DNA from: Leucocoprinus leucothites
Lineage: Eukaryota > Basidiomycota > Agaricomycetes > Agaricales > Agaricaceae
Length of the DNA stretch: 64,000 nt
Assembly (NCBI GenBank): GCA_013368445.1
Contig: JAACJO010000048.1
Location: 60,072-124,071 of the forward strand
Direction: 5' to 3'
A model generated the notes under the pieces. It was not told the origin of the DNA. It ran no database searches and saw nothing but the letters and a program-made list of their open reading frames with translations. The number at the start of each line of letters is the position of its first letter. Within the stretch, counting starts at the first letter, position 1. The translations under genes and the position numbers were made by a program. Shown here one piece after another: positions 32,638 to 44,765 of the stretch.

Positions 32638-34475
32638 TCTTCTGTTGTAGCGCGTTTCACACTTAACCTAGAGAATCGGATATTGAGCAAGAGTTCATCT
32701 CACAAGACAACCCATTTTTTTGTTCTTCACGATTCTAAAGGCTTCGAACCAGGAGAGATTACCAATTTTGAGATTGTACGTGAATTTATCGAGCAACGAT
32801 CCAAACAGGGACTGCCCCTGAAGGACCGAATCCATGGTCTGTGGTACATATATTTCTCTTCCCACCCACCGGCGCTCCTTTCACCGTCATCATGACAGGC
32901 TCTGTACAAAGACGCCCGCGGCCGGGGGTCGTGTGTTCGAGATAGGAGACGAGAAGTTGCTCGAGTTTGCTTATAAAGTCCAAAGTACGCTCTTGACCTC
33001 TCCTTTATTACACTCCGTTCTAATCGATTGGTGATTTAGATCAGTTCCTGTTGTAATTGTGTTTACTCAGTACGATCGATTAGTAAGGACGAAGAAGGCT
33101 GAGTTGAAAGATGAGCACCCAAATATGGATCCAGCAACTCTCGATGAACGTGGTAAAGACAAGGTCCGGAAAGCGTTTAAGATATGTGTGCAGTCTCTCC
33201 AGCATACAATGAAGCGCCTCAACATCCCGATGCCGCATTATGTCAAAGTTTCGGGTATGTTTGTGCCATTGTATGATCTATCCGGTCTTGACCGCTCCCT
33301 AGTTCGTCCAGGCTATAGTAAGGAAGATGTTTCAGCTCTCGTGGAAGTTACCCGGGATATTGTCAAAGAACGGCTCAAGGGCGATGCTTGGATCATGTGG
33401 GTGATAGCTCAACGGGCAAGCCTCCCGGTCAAAATCGAAGCTTGCATCACGTAGGTTTCATCCACTTTTATACTATAATAACATTTATTCACGTTGATTT
33501 CCGGTTGGAAAGCAAGGGCATGAGTTGTATGTGACCCAGGTGTCAGTCTTGTCGCACCCCTTAACAGTATCTTAGATTACAGACGTGTGCTTACTGGTAC
33601 TATGCCTGGATTCGGACAGATCTTGCTTCGCAGGTGCCTCGTGGAAGTCCACAAAGACATCATCAAATGTTGGAACTTTAAGGGCGAGGTAGATTAAATT
33701 TGTTTTATGTAATGTCTGCTCAACTTACATCCTCATTGTAGGTCCTCAACACTGACGAATTCATGCAACTGATGCTCCATCTCGTCCAAGATGCTCATAC
33801 GAAACCTGATGTCTCGATGTATGTGCTCATATACTACTTGATGCATTTTGACATTTCTCTCAGTTCCCCGAACATTGACAAGATTTCTCAATTTGTGAGC
33901 CTTGTCACTGCCACCTCCGCTCCTATTTCGCTGCCCGTCGCCATCCTAGGCTTGACGTATATCTTTCTGCAATGGCTTTTGACCACCACTCTGGAAAACA
34001 TGTATGTATCTTTTGTTGGAATAACAATCCGAGGATTATCCTCGTGATTTATTCTGAGTTTAAATATATTCTATTGTTTCTATGGTATATAATCTTGTAG
34101 TCTACATTCCTGTACCTCGCTCGTTTGCCCTCCAATACCACCGTGTTCGCCCAGTATCAAGTCCCTTCAACATCTTTGCCTATCCATACAATCCAATAAT
34201 TATTGACAACCCCTAGACCTGAGGTTCAATGTCTTCTAATCACTTACACTGTGGATCTTATCAATGTTTTGAAAAACCTCTTTGACTTTACACTCAAACC
34301 TGCCCTGGGTTTGACAACAATGTGGGAAGAGCTGAGAGAGGCATTTGAGACATATGAGCACTCATCCTCATGTCAATGCATCCACAGTATTATTTGTTCA
34401 AAAGTGCCACAGGGTGAACAAATCTTAACCACAGATGGCCCTGACAAGAAGGTTCGTGCATTGGTGGAGGGATAA
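32359..34475 (+). CDS. GTPase gene B, P-loop lysine replaced
   Basis: ATG 32359 opens MEPESRIDDITKSVER (exon to 32405). The P-loop exon carries SGVGESSLISCVFGI, where the invariant Lys of GKS is Glu; G3 DSKG and G4 TQYD are present. Later exons by GT-AG junctions: to 32843, 32899-32984, 33045-33254, 33312-33450, then ~33576-33690, 33742-~33820, ~33864-34001 and 34217-34475. The exon near 33864-34001 has a hydrophobic segment (LPVAILGLTYIFLQWLL), and the last exon reads PEVQCLLITYTVDLINVLKN and ends TAA 34473. The exon 2 to P-loop junction and the frame around 33576-33630 do not close cleanly, so a frameshift is possible. It is a relative of gene A in overall type. Without the P-loop lysine nucleotide hydrolysis is doubtful. 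Confidence 0.6.
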
Positions 34476-35892
34476 TCTGGAAATGGGACAGACCCTGAAT
34501 TCAATTGTCAATGTAGCTTGACCCTACGAGTCAGTTTTGTGACCACCAAAATTTTGTATTGTTAACTGTGATGTACAATAGGTTCTTTGTATATAGAAGT
34601 CATCCTCCTAAGCCATGGCACTAGCCCACATGTGTGAAAAATCTGCCACTACATCAACATGACCTCCACTGATTTCTTCAACTTTTACCCACCTACTCAC
34701 TCTGGTCCTTACAGGCCACCTCATGAGCCAGGTAGTTTGACACTGCTGCTTTCAGCACCAATATTAACACCTCTCCTCACAGTGTATCTTGATCTCACTC
34801 AGATCACACCAGACATGCTCTGTGGATATGATGAACAGCATCACCTTTTATTGAACCCTATGTGCAGCACCTCTGCTATCTTACCACTCAGAGTGGCCCA
34901 CGTATATTGCATTGTCTGTGGTAGTTGATCCCCTCCTATTCTATCTGGGTTCCCACTATTGACTCTGCTTTTATAACCAATACATCATATAATCATTCAG
35001 TTGTTTGTGCTGAGACACTCTGAGAAGTGAGTTTTTCTCTTTCTTTCATCCCCTCTCTGGACCCTCCATGGTTGAATTCACAATTGTTTTGCAGCAGGCT
35101 CCCAATCCAGAGGCTTCACTTACCAATTTGCTTATGGGATTATAGTCATAAATTCCAACCACCACTTTCATGCCCTTAAAGAGCTTTGCCAAGCTGACAC
35201 CTGATTTTGTTCAGAGCTTTGATCACAAAAGCAATGCCAGGCTTGGTTGTACATTGTTCTATTTTATGATATATGGTAAGCCTGGTGAATTTCTCTTCCT
35301 TTCTCTACAAGTTGGCATCACAGCATAGGTCTTAGCTCTGAACCCAATACCACCTGCATCCAATGACCCACATACAACTGCAGGGTATGTGATATGTCCC
35401 TCCCATCACTCCATATCATGCTGCTGACCCCACCTTTCCTCTTCCTACAGGAAATGTGGTTGGACTCAGGTGCTGCTGCCTTGCCCCTATTCTTGTTTGA
35501 CCATGTGAATGCCCTAAACCAGCCCAAGGACCTGTCCAGAGAATAGCCCCCACACCAGATCCATAGGCTTATCCAACAGCATGAAAAACCAAAAAGAAAT
35601 TACAAGACCCTATATAGAGAGGAGGAATAACCAGGTTGGTGGCAAGTGATCCCACAAGTACAACACATTTAACACAATATTCCCTTTTTTCTGTAGTAAA
35701 TGAAGCTTGAGGCTTTCACATTGGCAATCCACTCTTTATTCAATTACAGGAACAACTGTGGTGTCTTGCATCACCCCCACTGGATTCTGTAATAGCCTAT
35801 AGGGACTCAATATCAGAAAACTGCCAGGGCTGCACTACTGCACCCTAACAATGGCCACAAACAAATGTGCCCCAATAATGTAAGTAATCACC
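34476..35892. other. CpG-poor stretch without recognisable gene
   Basis: Short frames only (for example 34659-34928 plus and 35318-35527 minus), none with a known motif. CpG is almost absent, in contrast to the sequence left of ~34.2 kb. Probably decayed duplicated or transposon sequence. Confidence 0.4.
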
Positions 35893-36594
35893 CATCACCA
35901 TTAGCTTGAGCACAACCAATGATGCTTACCCACTGCTACCTTTTTTTCTTGCTTTCTCCAGAGCTTGGGGTGCCCTCCTCCCATTCATCCAGATGTGCCT
36001 GACATCCATTTCCCAATTGGTACTAATGCAGACTGCCAAACTGATACCCAGTGTTGCATGTAGCAACCACCATACTCTGAGACCATACATTGAGCACATA
36101 CATGGACTTCCATGGCACAGACTCCAGTGCCAATAGTACCACAAGGCCACAAATGTGTCAGACAGACAGTATCATTTGTGCTACATACACAGCAAGAAAC
36201 ATTAAGCACAGACTGCCCATGTTTTTTGATACAGAGTGCTCCTTTTGTAGTTAGTGGGTGTCCTAACTCTGGTCCTTGGTTTCATTGATTAGATATATTC
36301 AATGCAAGATTGACACTTGCTGATGTATTCTTGTTGAAGAGGAGAACATGAGATGAGCAATCTGTTCCTGTTATTGCACCTGAGCAGTGTCTTCAACTAG
36401 ACAAACCAAAATTTCTACAATGAGAACAAAGCATGGTAGTGGACAGCCTTGAACTCTCTTTCACACTGATTTCTACTGTCAGCTGTCCTCAGCTCTTCAT
36501 ACTGCTTCATTTTCTAATGTTGGTGTGAAGCTATGGCTGGCTGTGTGTTGTGGATTTGAACACCATACAAGTTACCAACCTTGCATGAAGAATG
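35893..36594 (+). repeat. Duplicated segment, CpG-depleted copy
   Basis: Counterpart of 27118-27838, same orientation. Most differences are C to T or G to A at CpG positions of the other copy; small indels also occur. Confidence 0.8.
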
Positions 36595-36839
36595 ACCTCA
36601 GGCTGGGTTATCCTATAGCTCAATCCTGCTGTTGACTATCCCAACAAGCTATGGGCACCATAGAGAAGACTGACTAGAGTAAGTATATTTTTTGGATGTA
36701 TAGGAGCACTCAGCAAACTTAATATGTGGTCCTAGATCAGCTCACATGGGCTCCAATGCACTGCAGACCCAAAGTGCAAGCTGACCAGCTGAGGTTAAGT
36801 CCAAGTCACACATCCAGTGAGTATGATGATTTGAGAGTG

Positions 36840-37157
36840 GAAGGAGAAAGGTTCAGCACACCTTGAATGACACTCTTGTAGATGGGGTTCCCTTGAGAGT
36901 ATTGATTCATTGAACCACTTCAGTAATAGAGCTGAACAAAGGAACATTGTTGACCATCAGGGAGATATTTTGCAAGCCTCTCAGGTATAATGTTCATCCA
37001 CAGAATATCAGCTATACAACCAAAAACACTTTCAATTCCCATTTCCAAATTGGGATTTTGAAGAAAGGCACTCACTGCCCCAATGCTACCACCAGTCTTT
37101 ATAACCAATAACATCACAGCATAAGCTATTGCTACATCTGCATGAGGTAGCAAAGCC
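36840..37157 (-). pseudogene. MFS (siderophore-iron-transporter-like) C-terminal fragment
   Basis: An acceptor (CATGCATAG) at ~37158 precedes an exon reading HADVAIAYAVMLLVIKTGGSIGA. A GT-AG intron (~36996-37060; GTGAGTGCC...TGTATAG) follows, then DILWMNIIPERLAKYLPDGQ and, past one stop, NQYSQGNPIYKSVIQGVL. The order of transmembrane helix, TxxIPxxL and a G-x-P segment fits the last part of fungal siderophore/iron MFS transporters as I remember them. No upstream exons were found, so it is a decayed fragment. Confidence 0.45.
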
Positions 37158-37499
37158 TATGCATGTGTAAAGCTGATAGGCTTTACTGTAATTTATACGA
37201 GCTTTGTTTCACATGCCTATGGTACTTGGGTGAGTCTGAGTTTCAAACACAAAATCATTTTCAAGTCAAAACTCTATTGTCCACCCAGTACAGACTTTGC
37301 CTGTGCCTTGGGAGCAGGAGGAGGCTCTTTATGTAAATCTCAATTTGTGAGATAACTGGTGTTGTGCTCAGGTGTACATTAAGTGCCCTTGTGTGCATAG
37401 TGTGTGTAGTGGTTTTTTTTTTTACTCTTATAAAGTGTTTAAGCAGCTGTCATGAAAATTGAAGTTTATTTATTTAAATTGATCCTGATTTCCAGGTGG

Positions 37500-38200
37500 G
37501 GGCAAGATACCTTCTTTCCCGCGCCTATTGCACGTTTAAGCGCCCATGCGCATGCAAAACATACTTACCTATGAGCTGCAATGATTAGTTTAAGTTTTGA
37601 ACTTAGAATATAATTTTAAAGTAGTTCTGCTCTTTTCCTGTGCCTTGGAGAAGGTCAATTCAAACTGGTTTGAAAGATCATTGGCTTTCTTGCACCCATG
37701 TCAATACAATGCAGGAGCTTGTGGTTTACTTTCTCATGCTTATTGAGCATTTAAGTACCTATCTTTGCACAATTAGCATAGCTATTCATTCAGTTTTAGC
37801 ATAACTATTCATTCAATTTCAGCCTAAATACTCAATGAACAAAACATTCTATCATAATCTCTAAATGTAGATGAGACTGCCTCTCTCCCATGCATTTACC
37901 CCCAATTTTTGTGTGGGTAAACTGTGTGATTTGGCCATTAGTTAGTTTCTCATGTTAATTGAGCATTTAAGCACCCACATGTGCACATAATCTCATGCAT
38001 ACAACCTGTGAGCTAATGGCATACAGTTTCTCATGTGCTTTGAGCATCCCAGCTATGCCTCCATCACCTACACTGATGGCTTTCTTGTGCTTGATGTGTA
38101 GATAAGTGCTTGTTGATACACTGTGTTCCAGCTGCTGGTTAGTTTCTTGTTTCTTGTTCTTTATATGCATTTAAGCATGCATAAGTGCATATTACATTTG
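37500..38200. repeat. Degenerate ~215-bp tandem repeats
   Basis: A motif like TTGAGCATTTAAGCACCCAT followed by GTGCACA recurs near 37526, 37741, 37958 and 38160, preceded each time by a related TTTCTCATG or TTTCTTG segment. Spacing is ~202-217 bp and copies are strongly diverged. Copy 1 retains CpGs (GCGCCCATGCGCATGC) which read CA or TG in the others. Confidence 0.5.
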
Positions 38201-39035
38201 TCCCCTTGTTCTCATGCTAAGATATGCATTCTAAATGCTTAAACTCATGCATAATACTCACCAAAGGCCAGTGCAATAACTATCAACACCAGCAGCAGCC
38301 ATGGGGAGGCCCCATCAATCAATCTAAATAACCACATACAAAGCACTTTCAGAATTACAGGGCACTGAAGCTTACTAATTATGACTAAGCCTGACAAAAT
38401 CTAAGTCAACACCCACCTCTTCCCATATGATTTCTGGTAATTTATTAATATATGATCTTGCATTCACACCAAATAGTTCAATCCCAGTGTATAGGGTAAA
38501 CTATGTGGACAAACAGTAAAAGATGAGTTGATCCTTTGAACAACTGATAACTAGTTTACATACTATCATATTACATAACATGATAAGGCTATAGACAATG
38601 TTGTACAAACAAGATCATCAGCATCAATCACTGATGATGGGAGATCAAGTCTGTGATAGCAGACTTAGTGATAGTTAAGTGAAGTCTAATAGATCAGACT
38701 TCATAATAGTGAAGTATAAGGGTGTATACTCTTCCATCATGGTTTGTGGGGTGACAAAGGCAAATCCACCCCTGATAACTTGAAGAGCTTGGCTTTTGGT
38801 ATCTGAGGTGTTGGCACCACAGGAGTTGTATCATGAGGCCACAACCAAGGAATCAAATGGTGAGACTGACAATGAGGAGATACTGTACAAGTCCAACATC
38901 AGTGGTGAAGTGAGTAGACAGGGGGAGGAAGATGTAAGCAATGTGTAACAGTAGATAAGGCTATTCCAGTACCAGTAGTACTGCAAAATACAGTGAAAGT
39001 GACAGCCTGTTTGGGAGAAGTTGAATGCACCACTG
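38200..39035. other. Stretch without supported gene
   Basis: AT-rich, CpG-poor. Nothing recognisable; left flank of gypsy element 3. Confidence 0.4.
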
Positions 39036-39732
39036 TGTTAAGATTTACAGTCAGAGCACCTAGTAACATCACATGTCACGACACATGATTGGGTTATATA
39101 AGACAGCAGCTAACTGGTCTTTAACCTACTTCAATTAATAAGCTTGAGTATTCTTGAGAGCTCAATAAGAGAAGGCCAAGAAGACTTGAGGTAAGTCTAA
39201 GGTAGTGCGAGGTTTGAGACAACAACAATGATATAAGTGAATTCAAGGCAGGGCAAGTAAACACAAGTAGTCCAGGAAACAAAGGAAAGATTAAACTTGC
39301 ATTTAATCTCCCAAATACAAAGTCCTTAAATACTAACTAAGCGAAACAATATCAAGCTATAAAACTACAACTACAAGTCCAGGATCACTATCATGATTCT
39401 GATAAATATGTATCTGTCCACCGATGTAACAGCTATCATAGTTAGATATCGAATAGTTCCAATCCAAATGTGATGTCCATAAAACTATCATTGTCTGTTT
39501 ATCAATCTTATTAGTCCATAACAATCAAACAGCAAAACTATTTCTCCTGATCCTCCTAATGACATCCGTCCAGTTGTACTCATCCCAATCAACATTGAAT
39601 CGTTCCTCTTCCACATCAAACTTCCCAACATACTCTTCCCAATCTAGAACTGCAGCTTTGGACCATGTGGCTGTGTTGGCGTCTAAGATGATTAAGTCAC
39701 AGTGGGCGTCAATCAAATCAACATTTATAACA
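39036..39732 (-). repeat. 3' LTR of gypsy element 3
   Basis: Plus-strand ends TGTTAAGATT and TTATAACA. Matches 47068-47764 without length difference. Confidence 0.95.
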
Positions 39733-39786
39733 TTATCCCATTTGTAGGACTTGATGTCCTCATCAATGTTCTTATCCAAATTGGGC

Positions 39787-41166
39787 TCAGTAATCTCCAT
39801 AGGGTTCTCCTGTGATGTTGGCAATTGCAACGTTGTCATAGGGGTTGTCATATTCTTCTCCATAAGCATCCCTATGATCATAACCTCCATCTGAGACTTG
39901 TTGAGGTCTGAGGTGGCATTGGGTACGAGGTTGATGGCAAGGCGTTTGGTAATGCATATGTCTGGTGTCAGGAGTCAGGCAAGCTGGAGAACGTGGCAGT
40001 AGAACTTGTGTTCTACTTGCATCTGTTGAGTCGAGTCCCACATGGAGGAAGACTTCATTTTTCCTTTGTCATTGGCATTGAACGGGTTGGATCAGGTGGG
40101 CTTCTTGAGCTGAAGTGGTTTGGGAAGAAGGTAAGGGGAGGTCTCTGGGTCTAAATATTTGGGATGGATGTTTGTGGGTAAGGATAGGTTTGAGCCATCG
40201 TCGTTCTCGATCAGAGATTCCACTGATGAATGAGGTGAGGGGAAAGAGGTGTAATTGTGGGAACTTTGCAACGGCTCATTGTTGTAAGACCTGTGTGAAT
40301 TCTCGGGTGGTACATGATTGGTGTTTGTTGAGGAAGCAATATCTTCTGAGATGTCCAGGGGCAGAGTGTTGGCAGTAGTGGCAGGTGTAACATTCACATT
40401 GGTCCACGAAATGACCATAGACCCTACAGATTGTGCAGTATTCTCTCAGTGTAGTACTTTTGGGGGTGGGAACTGAGTTGGGTTTTGTTTGTGGCAATTG
40501 TAGTCTATGATCATCCATCCCAGTCTGTTCTGTTCTCTGAGGGGTGTTAGGTCGAGCCACATCAGGAAGTTCAGCAGGAATTCCATTGGTTCCATCTGGG
40601 TACTGGAGAGTAGGAAGTTCAGATCCTTGTCGAGTCTCACTAGGCTCACTTGGATCTGGAGTCTTTGGGAAAGCATGAAGGGCTTGTTCAGCCGCTGACA
40701 CAATTTTTCTAATGACAGGCAATTTGACAGTTCGGCAAAGTGAATTAACGTGACACTTAAAGGAATGCAAGTGGTGGAGCAATGTGTGTTTAAGAAATAG
40801 GAGAGTAGTCCAGTCCTCCCTGAATAGGTCAAATTGAACAGCATCAAGTGAATCTTTGTGGAGAGTGGCCCTAGCTTCAGTGAAGACAGCATCATAGAGC
40901 TGGAAGGTTCGAATGGCTCTAGTGGGGTCAGTGTAGGTTTCTTCTGGTGGGAAATCTTCTGAAATTGAGGAAGAGGACTGAGTGATGGTCGTGACTGGAG
41001 GGGCAACGACATAGCTTGTTCCTATTCCAGGTGAGGTATATGTTGGAGGGCATGGAGATAAGTGACTGGAGTTAGACGTGATGTCTGATTTGCGAAGGGG
41101 TACTAGGGGTGTATTGGATTGGTAGGTATACAGTTCTGGGGTGGTGTTTGGAATGAGATGTTGCAT
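39787..41166 (-). pseudogene. Third ORF after pol, two zinc knuckles (element 3)
   Basis: Starts ATG 41164-41166, 12 bp after the pol stop, same strand. The first 296 codons are open. A Pro/Thr/Ser-rich N-terminus is followed by a helical middle (FREDWTTLLFLKHTLLHHL) and another Pro-rich stretch. Two zinc knuckles come next: CTICRVYGHFVDQC (C-x2-C-x4-H-x4-C) and CHYCQHSAPGHLRRYC (C-x2-C-x6-H-x4-C). Past a TGA at ~40273 the same frame continues (ERRWLKPILTHKHPSQ; one more stop) to an acidic Tyr-rich end, ITGEPYGDY, at 39787, 55 bp before the 3' LTR. Nucleic-acid binding is likely from the knuckles; the role is unknown. Confidence 0.65.
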
Positions 41167-41178
41167 GATTCTGGTTTT

Positions 41179-44100
41179 TCAATGAAGTTTGTGATGTTGT
41201 TTATAAGTGTCTAGCATCTCCTGTGCATTCTTTAGGGTGTTTGCAGGCTGCCATGTCCGTTCCAAATTGGGGTATCCTTTCCAATGAATCAGATATTCAA
41301 TCTTTCCGCGGTGTGTTTTGCGATGGCAAACAACATCTTCAACTTCCCATTCTTCTCCTTCTATGAGATCAGGTGGTGGGTTCTCAAAATGATTTCTGTA
41401 TTCATCGTTCTCAGTTACTGGCCATAGGAGTCCTATGTGGAAGTGGGGATGAACTTTCCATGATTTGGGTAATTTTAGTTTGTAGTTCACAGGTCCAAGC
41501 TTCTTAGTGATTTCGAAAGGTCCTATGTGTTTTGCTGATAGTTTCCTTGATGGTGCTCAAATAGGGAGGTCCAGACCTTTTGTCCTACTTCTAGTTTCAG
41601 AAGTGGACCTTTGATGCGTTCGGTCATGGTTTGCCTTGCTTTCTCATGTGAATCTTGTGCAGCTATGTGGATATTCTTTATCCAGTCGATATGGTCTTCA
41701 GTCACCAGGTTATTCATTGGTTCTTGATCAGTTGGGAAAGCTTTGAGGGGGTGGCCATACATCAGTTTGAAGGGTGTTTGTGATCAGTTGGAGTGGGTTC
41801 TGGAGTTGTGTGCAAATTTGATGAGGGGTAGTTTTTTTGGCCAGTCAAGTGTGTTCTTGGAGCAGTAAGCAGAGAGGTACATTTCGATTTCCTGGTTGAA
41901 GTGTTCGGTGGTGCTGTCAGATTGTGGATGGTATGTGGTAGATTGTGTGTGTTCTATTCCTAGCTTCTTGAATAGAGCTTGGACATATTTAGCAACAAAT
42001 CTAGGGTCTCGATTGGAGATAATTTTGTCAGGGGTTCCAAAACATGAGAAGACATTTTTGATTAACAGATCAGAGATATGATCTGTGGTGGCTTCTTTTC
42101 GTGTTGGTACTATAATTATCCCTTTTGTGAGTCCGTGGTCCACTACGGACAAAATAGAATCAAATCCATTGACTTCTGGAAGATCGGTGATGAGATCCAT
42201 AGCTATTTGCATAAACAGTCGGAGAGAGCATGGTCCTTTAATGGGTTGGAGTGGGGGCTTGAAAGGTCATCAGTTGATCTTGTGTTGTTGACAGATGGGG
42301 CATCCTTTCATGTAGTTTTTGACAAAAGCTCTCATTCCAGGTCATGTGATGTATTCTTCTAGTTTGCATATGGTTTTCGGTTGTACCAGGGTGTCCTGCT
42401 GCTGGGGCATCATGTACTCGTTGGAGTAAGTGCTTCTTGAATGTGTTGTTGGCGGGGAGTGTGAAATGTCCTTTTTCGTCGATGTGTGGTGAGCCATCGG
42501 GTTTCATTGGGAGTGATTCTTTGATTTCCGGATCGAGGATATTGACATCCATTGTTGGGAAAGATGACGTATTGAACATATGGGCAGGGATGGCTGCTTG
42601 CAGTTTTTCTTCTTCTTTGGTGACGTGGTCGGGTCAGCATGAGAGTGCATCAGCCGCAACATTCTTGATGCCGGTAATGTGGCATATCTTGACTTTGTGG
42701 GCACTGATGAGGGCAGACCATTGAATTGTCTGTCAGGATAACTTTGATGGTTTAGCCCAATGGATAATATTGTTGTGATCTGTCCATACGACGGTTTCAT
42801 GTGGTGATCCATCAATGTAGTGTTGCCATTCTTGTAATGTGCAGATGATTGCTAGGAACTCTTGTTCGGATGTATGGTAGTGTTTTTCAGTAGGGGAAAA
42901 TCCTTTCGAGTGAAAGAAACATGGGTGCATGATACTATTTGAGTCCTTCTGAAGTAAAACTGCACCTGATGTGTGATTTGAGGCGTTGGTTTGTATTTCG
43001 AAGGGTTTGGTCAGATCAGGGGTTATGAGGACGGGTTCTTGTAGAAATTTCTTTTTGAGGGTGTTGAATGATATTTGAGCTTCTGAATTCCATTGAAACG
43101 GTTGATTCTTGCAAAGGAGGGCGTTGAGAGGGGCTGTGTAGTGGGCATAATTTCATATAAATTTTCGGTAGAAGTTGCAAAAACCAATGAATTTGCGGAT
43201 ATCATGTGGTTTTTGGGTATTGGCCAATCTGCTATTCCTTTGAGCTTTACTGGGTCCATGCATACTTCGTTGGGTGAAATTATGAATCCTAGATATGCCA
43301 ATTTTTCTTTTTTGAAATCACATTTCTCTGCTTTGAGATAGAGATTGTGTTTTCGAAAGATTTCGAAGACTTGGTGGGTGATTTCTCGTAGTTCCCTTTT
43401 TGTTTTTGTGTGAATCAATACATTGTCCATGTAAACAATAACTTTGTTTTGATGAATGAGAGGAGTGAGGATGGTGTCCATCATGTTTTGGAATGTTGCT
43501 GGACTGTTGCACATTCTGAAAAACATAACCATGGGTTCAAATAACCCTTTGTGTGTATGGAAAGCTCCTTTCCATTGATCTCCATCAAAAATGCGAATGT
43601 TGTTGTATCCAAGTCATACATCGAGTGCTGTGAAATATTTCAATCCTTGGAGTCAATTGAGTATTGACTGGATACTGGGGATTGGATAGGCATTTTTGAT
43701 GGTGTGTTCATTGAGATATTGGTAATCTTGACATGGTCTCAAAGATCCATTTTTCTTGGATACAAAGAAGAAAGGAGAAGCCATTGGTGACTTCGATGGT
43801 TGAATGTATCCCTTTCGTAGATTTTCTTCTAGGAATTTGTCAAGCTTGAGGGTTTCTCCATATGATAGTTTGTATGAAGGAAAAGCTTTAGGTTGGAAAG
43901 ATGGTTTCATCTCGATTTTGTGGTTGTAGGTTCGAGATGGTGGGAATCGTTTGCTTTTCTTTTCACTGAAGAGATTGAGGAATTCGTGAAGATAATTGGG
44001 TACAATTTTCATGGGGTTGGTTTCTTTCTTTTCTCTGTGTTGTTGGGCGAATGTCTGGGAATGTGATGTTTTAGCATTAAATTCGATGAAATCTCTGTCT

Positions 44101-44765
44101 GACAGGTTGAGTTTATCCAGTCTAATTGCATCAGAGAATGCTGAATCTAATAATGTAGTAAATTCTTGGTTTTCAAGGTAAGATTGCCAAGAAAGGGTTT
44201 TCTTGGTCCAATCTACATTGGGGTTGTGTTTTGAAAACCATGGAATTCCATAGATTATTTGAGGTCATCCTAAGTTTGTGACGATTGCATTGGTTTTGAT
44301 TCATTTTCCATAAACAGTAGTTTCAATCACTACGTAATTGGTGATGGATGTGTTTTCAACTACTGATCCATCTCCATTCCTGATGGTGAGTGGTTTTGGG
44401 AGTTTTCTTCTTGGAAGTTTCCATTCTTTTATGAGATCTTGATCAACAAGATCAGCTCCAGCTCCTGAATCAAGGAGTGCTAAGGTATCCATGGTTCTCT
44501 CGGGTAAGTGCACTTTGAGGGGAAGGTAAAGAGTGTTGGATTGCATAGGGGTAAGGGAAACTTTGTTTAAATAAGAGAGTCCTGTCAGGGTTTTCGGTCT
44601 AGGATAACTATTGTTCTGTAGTCCATTCGAGAAATAAATAGGTCTGTTTGAATCAGGGGTTGATGGGCAAGAGGATAAATAAGAGGGTGTGCACTGTCCG
44701 GTAGAGGGTTTTGATGAGTTAGACATGGATGCTAATTGTCTGAGGCAAAATCCTGGATTTCTCAA
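41179..44765 (-). pseudogene. pol: pol polyprotein, gypsy element 3
   Basis: Protease region ~44301-44600 (LALLDSGAGADLVD). Reverse transcriptase is at ~43040-43960; its catalytic box at 43422-43433 reads YMDN instead of YMDD, so a catalytic Asp is lost. RNase H lies at ~42600-42940, the integrase at ~41780-42580 (MDLITDLP; NRDPRF where DRDPRF is usual), and the chromodomain at 41179-41490 (IEYLIHWKGYPNLERTWQP). Several stops interrupt the frame. The pol frame is at -1 relative to gag and overlaps its stop by a few bases. Confidence 0.85.
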
